NCBI RefSeq assembly: GCF_030269925.1
Contig: NC_085117.1
Span: 8,184,731-8,248,730 of the forward strand
Origin: Bombyx mori
Taxonomy: Eukaryota > Arthropoda > Insecta > Lepidoptera > Bombycidae
Direction of reading: 5' to 3'
Length of the DNA: 64,000 nucleotides
The notes under the pieces: generated by a model
The model's database searches: none
What the model was told of the DNA's origin: nothing
Seen by the model: the letters and a program-made list of their open reading frames with translations, nothing else
In this document: piece by piece, positions 59,901-64,000 of the stretch
How positions within the stretch are numbered: the first letter of the stretch is position 1
Layout: the number at the start of each line of letters is the position of its first letter
Translations under genes and position numbers: made by a program

Positions 59901-62434
59901 GGTGTTAAGTGGTTACTGGAGCCCATAGACATCTACAACGTAAATGCGCCACCCACCTCGAGATATAAGTTCTAAGATCTCAGTATAGTTACAACGGCTA
60001 CCCCACCCTTCGAACCGAAACGCATTACTGCTTCACGGCGGAAATAGGCGGGCATATCATTCAAGTTGCTGAAATGAAGATGCTGAGGTGGATGTGCGGC
60101 GTGACTAGGCTCGATAAAATCCGCAACGAGTACGTGCGAAGCCTCGGTGTACGGGACATCGTCGACAAGATGCAGGAGAGTAGGCTGAGATGGTATGGTC
60201 ACGTAAAAAGGAAGCCACCTGACTACGTCGGAAATTTGGCCCAACTGGTCGACCTCCCCGGTCGAAGACCTAGAAGTAGACTCAAGACAAGGTGGAAGGA
60301 TGCAGTGCTGAACGACAAAAGAGAATGCAATGTTGCTGACGAGGATATCGAAGACAGAGCGAAGTGGAGGAGTAAAGTGAGGAAAGCTGACCCTACCACC
60401 ACGTGGGATAAATAGCTGGGAAGAGAGAGAGTTAGCAGTATCATGCGATGTTGACGTAAGCCGATCTTGTTACTTTTTTGGCGTCTTAACACGTTGACTG
60501 CCATTTAGGTCACCGGCGCCCTACGCGGCGCACTGAAGTAATTATTTCGATTTCTGTTATGAAGCGCCTGGATTGCCTAGTTGGAACGAAGTTTCTTATG
60601 GGACCTTGCGGAGGGGTACCCTAACCGGGGAAAAACGTCCGTAACGTAAGATTTTTATTAGTAATGCACACAGTGTACGACTTAACTTTGTAGTAACGTA
60701 GAAAAAATAACATATTTTTTTATTATATAGTTTTTATAAATCATTGTGAATAAAATAAAGTTGATAACTTTGTAAAGTAGTTTTTTTTTATTTTTATCAA
60801 TAAAAAAATCTTAATAAAAATGTATACCCGAATAATTATTTACTTTATACCTCGAATAGAACTTAAAATTAATATTTTTATGATAAGGAACTTCGTTCCT
60901 ATCCGGTGTCCCACGACACCACACATCTTTTTTATTTTGCCTTCTTTTGTTTGGTAATGTATGTTTCAGTATTTGAGGTCTATTAGGAATAGATTGATAC
61001 TAATTATCTTCGGATTCGTCTTTCCCAGAGTCTACTAGATACTCCGGCGCCTTAGTGAGAAGATCGAAGAGAGAAATCTACATAATTACTTTAGTGCGCC
61101 ACGTAGGGTACCGGTGTCCTAAATGGCAGTCAACGTGTCAAAAGAATCATGACGTTGAAAATGAGATTTCAATTCCAAGACATTTCACGCTTCAAATCGG
61201 ACATGATAAGTTCCAAGAACAATCGATATGGCTATCTGGACAACTCATGACCGAGTAGATAGTCATCTCGTCTACTATAAACAGCAATAAATAGCGTGGT
61301 TACTCAATTACTATATTTAAAGCCCACAGCAATTAAGCAAATTACCGGAAATTACCGGCGCGAGTGGCGTATGGCAAAAGAGCTACGTGTTGCCCTTGAA
61401 CATTTTGTTAATGCCCGTATGAGCTGTACAAGGATGAAGGGAAGGACTTAGAGTAGCAAATTACCATATAAATCTTCGCTTATAAGCAAGGTATATATGG
61501 TACTTTGCTATAATCGATGCGGCTCAGCACTATAACCGCGCGGAGGAGTTTTGAGTTCTTTGGACACTACCAGAAAGAGAGGAGACAATTTAGAAAAGCT
61601 GCTGGTAACAGGAAATGTAAGCGGAAGAAGACCCAGAGGCATAAGTCAAATGCACTAGTCGGATCAGGTAAGCTCTGCCCCACTCTCAACATTTCAGTCT
61701 ACGATGGCATCTACACAGCTGAGGATAGGCAGGGCCTGCGCAGGATAATCCACGAGAAAGCTATTAAACCAGGCCACAATCCTCAGCATTGAGGATTATC
61801 GACGCCAAGAGAACGAGAGAGATAAGCAAGTTGAAATGTTAGACGCTTAGATTGATAACTACAATATTTTTAAATACTTAGATAGGTAGAAAGAACACTT
61901 CCTCTTGCGCGTGGTACGACAGTGGCTAACGGTAGAGTCTCTATTGGCGTGTCAGCTCACTCAGCCTAAGCACATCTTATAACAGCGGTTTCAGGGACTG
62001 GCACGGGTGTAATTTATTTCGTAATTGAATAGGGCTGTCCATCACTTTAATTATAGATGAGGGTAGTTTTTGAGCCTGGGTGTTCGAATATAGAATTTAT
62101 ACTTTTCATTACATAGACGGGTGAACTTGATTATGTTGCGCCTGGTTACCATTACGCAGGGTCGTCACTGCGAATGTCGCTTCTCGCCTTGAGAGATGGG
62201 TTTTAACTTTTAAGTGTCAATTATATAGGATAACGGCTGTCTCTTTGTAGTGGTACATATCAGTGCGCGTAAGGGGAAAAAAGTCACCTACCTGATTTCC
62301 GAAGGAGGTCTGTAGGCAGCGCTAGTGACGTAGACATCGGACGCGGAGTCGGCCCGAGGCGAGCCGTTCGTTTGCTGGTGCCGCCTGCCGTTCCGGTGGT
62401 CATTGCCAGACGGCGATCGGGTTCTTTCGTCCAT
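44949..62434 (-). CDS. uncharacterised protein with two transmembrane segments
   Basis: Four coding exons on -: 62434-62292, 47811-47718, 47097-46943 and 45228-44949. Phases match at each GT-AG junction (2, 0, 2), giving 223 residues and a TGA stop. The exon holding the ATG (context ACAATGG) seems to begin at an acceptor at 62437, so a 5' UTR exon lies further right. Residues 1-97 are hydrophilic, rich in R, S and P. TM1 is about 100-125 ([20 protein letters not shown]), TM2 about 131-156 ([20 protein letters not shown]), separated by about five residues, suggesting a hairpin with both ends on the same side. The tail has [15 protein letters not shown], then N-, K- and S-rich sequence with two SDRES motifs. 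I do not recognise the family. The first intron is about 14.5 kb of transposon debris; phase match over it supports the join but does not prove it. Confidence 0.72.
45875..46093 (+). mobile_element. Helitron, non-autonomous, second family (219 bp)
   Basis: Starts TCTATACTAATATTATAAAG after A and ends GGCGGGTCGCTAG before T. Contains GTTTGTTTGTTT and GGCTCCGAAACTACTGGACC. In the last intron of the two-TM gene. Confidence 0.8.
46464..46548. mobile_element. small palindromic MITE
   Basis: The 13-base inverted ends TTAGTGCGAGTTT and AAACTCGCACTAA enclose 59 bases. The interior is related to the MITE at 56167-56786 (AACGTTCTCGATTTCG, AAAGTTAACTCA). Next to the right end lies a perfect hairpin with a 10-base stem, GTTTGCCGCC-AGG-GGCGGCAAAC (46518-46540). 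Confidence 0.65.
46610..46925 (-). mobile_element. jockey-like LINE 3' end beside a splice donor
   Basis: T run, CTGATAGCCTTGAGAGGCTA, CGACCCACTGAGAAGATCCG, CGACGGGTTCGACAAGAACG and AAAAGCACCGTTAGTGGATC: a long copy of the shared 3' end on -. It stops within 20 bases of the exon boundary at 46943. Confidence 0.75.
47157..47530 (+). mobile_element. Helitron of the 45875 family, longer diverged copy
   Basis: Starts TCTATACTTAATATAATAAA and shares AGAGGAAAGATTTGTTTG and GGCTCCGAAACTACTGAACC. The 3' side reads CGGAGCGGGCCGCTTGT, so the CTAG end is mutated and the limit approximate. Confidence 0.65.
47926..48127 (-). mobile_element. jockey-like LINE 3' end
   Basis: TTTTTTTCCCTACCTATGCT, AGAGCAGTGCTTCGCAAAAT and GAAGATCCGACGGGAAATTC match the shared 3' UTR on -, with a few changes. 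Lies 115 bases from the exon at 47811. Confidence 0.7.
48128..50400. other. first intron of two-TM gene, little recognised
   Basis: Mostly AT-rich. The plus frame 48369-48692 has no known domain. A tRNA-like or SINE-derived stretch lies at 48811-48870 on -. The rest is featureless by eye. Confidence 0.4.
48811..48870 (-). repeat. tRNA-like relic (B-box motif)
   Basis: The minus strand reads GTAGGTTCAATTCCCATCAC, matching a T-arm/B box, preceded by GCCCTCGGCTGCTGTGCTGA. No complete cloverleaf can be folded by eye, so a tRNA-derived SINE fragment is more likely than a tRNA gene. Confidence 0.35.
50425..50605 (+). mobile_element. jockey-like LINE 3' end
   Basis: CCCGCTGAGCTTCTCGCCGG, GTCTTCTCAGCGGGTCGTGA, then GAGTTGTTAGGTCTCTTTCG and CACCTGTTCTGGTGAAACTGG. 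Same subfamily as the fragment at 2195-3010, in + orientation. Confidence 0.75.
50606..50895 (+). mobile_element. Helitron-like fragment of the 45875 family
   Basis: GGTTTGTTTGTTTGAACGCG, CAGGAACTACTGGTCCGATT and CGAAAAATTCTTTCAGTGTT match the Helitron interior; the 3' side reads GATGGAGTAGCGGGCAAAAG. Directly abuts the LINE end to its left. Confidence 0.55.
51151..51504. mobile_element. MITE-like element with hairpin termini
   Basis: Ends GGAACGAAGTTCC (left) and GGAACTTCGTTCC (right). The right flank continues CCGGTGTCCCAAGACACC. The interior is nearly the same as 60583-60899 (GGAGGGGTACCCTAACCGGG, ACGTCCGTAACGTAAGATTT, AAAGCTGATAACTTTGTAAA). No coding capacity. Confidence 0.65.
51505..51983. 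other. intron sequence, no feature recognised
   Basis: Intron of the two-TM gene, less AT-rich than its surroundings towards the right, adjoining the candidate exon on -. Confidence 0.35.
51985..52203 (-). other. candidate alternative first exon of the two-TM gene
   Basis: A GC- and CpG-richer island in AT-rich intron. On - an ATG at 52203 opens a frame of about 73 codons that reaches a strong donor, TAG|GTACGT, at 51984/51983. It ends in phase 2, exactly what the exon at 47811 requires. The encoded sequence has no recognised domain. It could equally be an untranslated exon, a promoter or chance. Confidence 0.3.
52204..52796. other. intron sequence, no feature recognised
   Basis: AT-rich intron of the two-TM gene. 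If the 51985 exon is real, the alternative promoter would lie at the left of this stretch. Confidence 0.35.
52797..53096 (-). mobile_element. Bm1-type SINE, long copy
   Basis: T-rich tail, TTAGATGGGTGGATGAGCTC, full body, and part of the spacer next to the tRNA-like head (TTTTGCGGGTTTGGTTTTTA). The head itself is missing. Confidence 0.85.
53097..53841. other. intron sequence, no feature recognised
   Basis: Frames 53002-53337 (+) and 53587-53823 (-) have no recognisable domain; the first starts within the SINE. Confidence 0.35.
53842..54230 (+). mobile_element. Helitron, non-autonomous, third family (389 bp)
   Basis: Starts TCTAATATATAAAATTCTCG after A (53841) and ends GCCGGGTCAGCTAG before T (54231). 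Contains CCGAAACCGCTTGACCGATT. No coding capacity. Confidence 0.85.
54428..54611. mobile_element. MITE with about 23-bp inverted ends and TTA duplication
   Basis: Left end AGCTGCTTCCAGACTACGCT; right end is its inverse with two mismatches (AGTGTAGTCTGAAAGCAGCT). TTA flanks both sides (54425-54427 and 54612-54614), as in PIF/Harbinger-type MITEs. The interior is AT-rich with many GTATAC-like motifs. Confidence 0.75.
54616..54785 (-). mobile_element. old Bm1-type SINE
   Basis: GGATGGGTGGACGAGCTCAA, GTTATCGGAGCCCATAGACA and GCCAGCCCTTCAATCC on -, diverged and truncated. Confidence 0.65.
54786..55710. other. intron sequence, no feature recognised
   Basis: AT-rich. The frame 55444-55656 (-) has no recognisable domain. 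Confidence 0.35.
55711..55896 (-). mobile_element. Bm1-type SINE with internal deletion
   Basis: GATGGATGAACGAGCTCACA, then TTCACGGCGGAAATAGGCAG and TACTACCAGTGATAGG; the middle of the body is missing. Confidence 0.7.
55980..56105 (+). mobile_element. jockey-like LINE 3' scrap
   Basis: GCGATTCCGATTTGGTGGTA, CTGAGCCCCGTGAGCC and GCACCTCGAGGCTACCAGC are remnants of the shared 3' UTR on +. Confidence 0.5.
56167..56786. mobile_element. palindromic MITE split by a LINE insertion
   Basis: Outer arms are inverted copies: left CTTAGAGCAAGCTTTTTAAT, right ACGTTAAAAAACTCGCTCTA. The arm continues inward on both sides (GATAGCGTAAAAGTTAACTC and its inverse), so the inverted repeat is about 60 bases once the insertion at 56199-56642 is ignored. 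Confidence 0.7.
56199..56642 (-). mobile_element. jockey-like LINE 3' end inserted in the MITE
   Basis: T run, CTGATAGCGTTGATAGGCTA, CGACCTACTGAGAAGATCCG, GGTGACCGGTGCTTGTGG and GCACCGTTAATGGATCAAGA on -. The flanks TGTTCTTGATAGC (56186-56198) and TGCTCTCGATAGC (56643-56655) agree at 11 of 13 bases and look like an aged target duplication. Confidence 0.75.
57153..57390 (+). mobile_element. Bm1-type SINE, 5'-truncated
   Basis: TTTACTAGTGGTAGGACCTC through the body to GTCCACCCATTTGAGCAATT. Confidence 0.85.
57540..57625 (-). mobile_element. jockey-like LINE 3' scrap
   Basis: TACCGGTGGCCTTCCCAGTG, then GGACAGGTGGGCGAGCAAAG and GCTCAGCCAGGAGGGGTGG match the inverse of the 50425-50605 copy. Confidence 0.55.
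57825..57985 (+). pseudogene. jockey-like LINE ORF2 C-terminal relic
   Basis: Reads [20 protein letters not shown] and then [15 protein letters not shown], matching the C-terminal end of the frame at 2387-3007. It ends with a stop at 57985. Confidence 0.6.
57986..58424. other. no feature recognised
   Basis: The 73-codon plus frame at 58136-58357 has no recognised domain. The sequence is somewhat GC-richer than the surroundings and may be undetected repeat. Confidence 0.35.
58425..58620 (+). mobile_element. jockey-like LINE 3' end
   Basis: CACTGAGTTTCTCGCGGGAT, CTTCTCAGTGGGTCGCAAAA, AGATTCTGCGAAGCACTGCT and GCTACCAGAGAATTGGCAAA, then an A run: the shared 3' UTR on +. Confidence 0.7.
58621..59730. 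other. intron sequence with an old SINE scrap
   Basis: A diverged minus-strand SINE 3' end lies near 59295-59350 (GCTTAGATGGGTGAACGAGC). Frames 59338-59604 and 59606-59908 have no host-gene signature. Confidence 0.4.
59735..60430 (+). pseudogene. RTE-like LINE ORF2 C-terminus interrupted by a SINE
   Basis: Before the SINE the frame reads [20 protein letters not shown]; after it [47 protein letters not shown] and an end at TTTWDK. These are typical of the end of LINE polyproteins found in insects. The frame joins cleanly when the SINE at 59851-60051 and one GCATAT copy are ignored. Confidence 0.75.
59851..60051 (-). mobile_element. Bm1-type SINE inserted in LINE ORF
   Basis: T run, GCTTAGATGGATGGACGAGC, full 3' body, cut at GGCGGAAATAGGCG. 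Flanked by the 6-base direct repeat GCATAT (59845-59850 and 60052-60057). Confidence 0.9.
60583..60899. mobile_element. MITE-like element with hairpin termini
   Basis: Near-identical sister of 51151-51504, with about 35 bases fewer in the middle. Left GGAACGAAGTTTC, right GGAACTTCGTTCC, then CCGGTGTCCCACGACACC. The right flank ACACATCTTTTT is shared with 51151-51504, so the real element may extend beyond the hairpins. Confidence 0.65.
60930..61510. other. intron sequence, no feature recognised
   Basis: Nothing beyond a short near-duplicate: GACTGCCATTTAGG at 60497 and its inverse CCTAAATGGCAGTC near 61117 bracket the 60583 MITE. Confidence 0.4.
61515..61805 (+). pseudogene. RTE-like LINE ORF2 C-terminal relic
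   Basis: Reads [53 protein letters not shown] and GHNPQH then stop. The FFGH, then YD..YTAEDR, then GH.PQ order matches the C-terminal end of insect RTE-like LINEs. Several substitutions suggest age. Confidence 0.65.
62098..62255 (-). mobile_element. very old Bm1-type SINE
   Basis: CATAGACGGGTGAACTTGAT, GGTTACCATTACGCAG and TTGAGAGATGGGTTTTAACT recall the minus-strand body, heavily diverged. Ends about 40 bases from the first coding exon of the two-TM gene. Confidence 0.45.
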
Positions 62435-62437
62435 TGT

Positions 62438-63827
62438 CTGAAAACGATATCCTTTTTTCTCAATCCAATTCAAAGGTTTCACTACCGTAGATTGGGGGGA
62501 ATAGGGACTAGGGGTAGAATAGGGACAAATATGGGTTGTCACAAGGCTTTTGTGAGATTTAAATTTGTTGAATTGAAAAGGACTTTTATTTAGTGTTTAT
62601 GAAGATTAAACAGTTTAATTTAGTCATCAGAGTTTTGTAACTGATTAATGATATTAAAAAGTTAATTACCTAAAGTACCTATCAAACGACTAAACAGTGC
62701 CAGCCCTATCGAAAAACTCTATTGTCCCCACACGTGACTTAATCCACCCCAAAAGCCTAGGTGGATCAGGTCAAGCTAGTTTTTTTAAGTTTTTGTGTAT
62801 ATTTTTCAATGAACTATGTATAATAATGCATCGTATATGAAAATTTAAACCTCCGGAACCATTTTAATCTCAGTTTTATTGGTGTTACCCTAAGAAAAAC
62901 CGCTGAAAATTTGTGTTGGAATTGGAAAGCGTCCCGATTCCCCCAATCTAGTGTACTCTATCAGAGCTAAGCAGGCTTAGAATTGGCATTGGCTTTAGTA
63001 ATTTTACACAATAAGATCACTGTGAATTGAATTTCATGTACATAACGAAAATTTATTAATATTACACCACTTCGTGCTCACATTTCGATGCGAGCATGTG
63101 AAAGAGATGGCGAAACATTGGGAATATACTCTTCCTCTACTATTAACCATTTGATAATAATTTTTAGTGCATTTTTCAAAAATAATATATGTTTTCAATG
63201 GTATTTGTCAAATGAAATAAAGGAAGCATCGAACCAAATTATACTAATTCAGCGCACGTAATAATCTACAAATACCTTTGAGTGTAAATATATTATAGAG
63301 TATAGAGCTATTCTTGTACATTATAAATGAAAAAAAAATATGGCTGTTTTCGATGGTAATAAAGATAGTTACATCGTTCTCCTTCAAGAGCGAGTTTAAA
63401 AAACACATCAAATAACATAACTATTATTCGTCGGAGTTCTAACCTTCAGAACGACTACTGAATTAACGTATGCTTTTATTACGACGTTTCTTCTCCAATT
63501 TGCTTTTAACGACGCCCTTAAAAACAATAAAAGCTAATGAGCGCATCGTTTTATCGGATCTTTCGTAACCTTTAACTATGAAATTCGGATAGAACAGAAG
63601 TTTAAATAGAGTTTTCAAAAAACTATAGTGAATCTACAAAGTATCAATAAATGTCGGGCAATAAAACGAATTTTTCTTCATCTCGATCGTTTGCACTCTT
63701 GGCAGAGTGGTCGTGGTCATCAGTTCGGGTGGTGGTGCGTTTTACAAGACGTCGCCATTACTCGCCTACCGCGCCCCTTCTTGTGCAAAAACGAAAAACT
63801 AATTCTACTGACTTTTTATTATTATTT
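62438..63827. other. upstream of the two-TM coding exon, no gene recognised
   Basis: Should be intron or promoter of the minus-strand gene. The stretch 63685-63770 (TTTGCACTCTTGGCAGAGTG) shares CACTCTTG.CAGAGTGGTC with 38900-38925 and is probably a retroposon piece. Confidence 0.4.
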
Positions 63828-64000
63828 TGTGAGTCCGCGCGGGTAGGTACCACCACCCTGCCTATTTCTGCCGCAGTAGCAGTAATGCGTTTCGGTTTGA
63901 AGGGTGGGGCAGCCGTTGTGTCTGTACTGAGATCTTAGAACTGATATCTCAAGGTGGGTGGCGCATTTGCGTCGTAGATGTCTATGGACTTCAGTAACCA
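63828..64000 (+). mobile_element. Bm1-type SINE (cut by window end)
   Basis: TGTGAGTCCGCGCGGGTAGG, GTACCACCACCCTGCC, GTAATGCGTTTCGGTTTGAA and CTCAAGGTGGGTGGCGCA; the 3' end is outside the window. Confidence 0.85.

Overview
The window looks like nuclear DNA of a moth close to the silkworm Bombyx. It is AT-rich, the genes have many GT-AG introns, and the repeats are of lepidopteran type: tRNA-derived Bm1-type SINEs, short non-autonomous Helitrons ending in CTAG, 3'-truncated jockey-like and RTE-like non-LTR fragments, palindromic MITEs and a DD37D mariner of the maT/mori kind. Families were assigned by recognition only; no search was run.

Four host genes are supported. (1) The 3' half of an RNF144-type RBR E3 ubiquitin ligase on + (exons 12406-12606, 16479-16568, 16974-17068, 17545-17668). 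Its RING1 and IBR exons were not found and probably lie left of the window. (2) TMEM223 on - (exons 24490-24100 and 23045-22744), a two-pass mitochondrial protein, 230 aa. (3) DNA topoisomerase II on + (25736-40103), a complete 18-exon model of 1543 aa with every junction in phase; its start codon is 1.25 kb from that of TMEM223 in divergent orientation. (4) An uncharacterised two-transmembrane protein on - (62434-44949, four coding exons, 223 aa) with a first intron of about 14.5 kb packed with transposon debris.

Layout. 1-12405: no host exon recognised; four Helitrons, several Bm1-type SINEs, a jockey-like LINE fragment fused to a CENP-B-type DNA-binding-domain fragment, and old RT relics. 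12406-17668: end of the RNF144-type gene. 17669-22600: AT-rich, ORF-poor, possibly partly 3' UTR. 22644-24490: TMEM223. 25736-about 41155: topoisomerase II, with a Helitron, mariner, SINEs and LINE ends in introns. About 41160-44560: intergenic, with nested LINE ends. 44564-62434: the two-TM gene. 62438-64000: old SINEs, and one Bm1 copy cut by the window edge.

The four genes are ordinary unlinked functions and do not form a pathway. I see no CRISPR array, operon, intact viral genome, toxin system or intact tRNA/rRNA gene, and nothing that amounts to a new biological system. The most informative material is the transposon record (clear termini, target-site duplications, nested insertions), the uncharacterised two-TM gene with a candidate alternative first exon, and a possible five-codon first exon of topoisomerase II.
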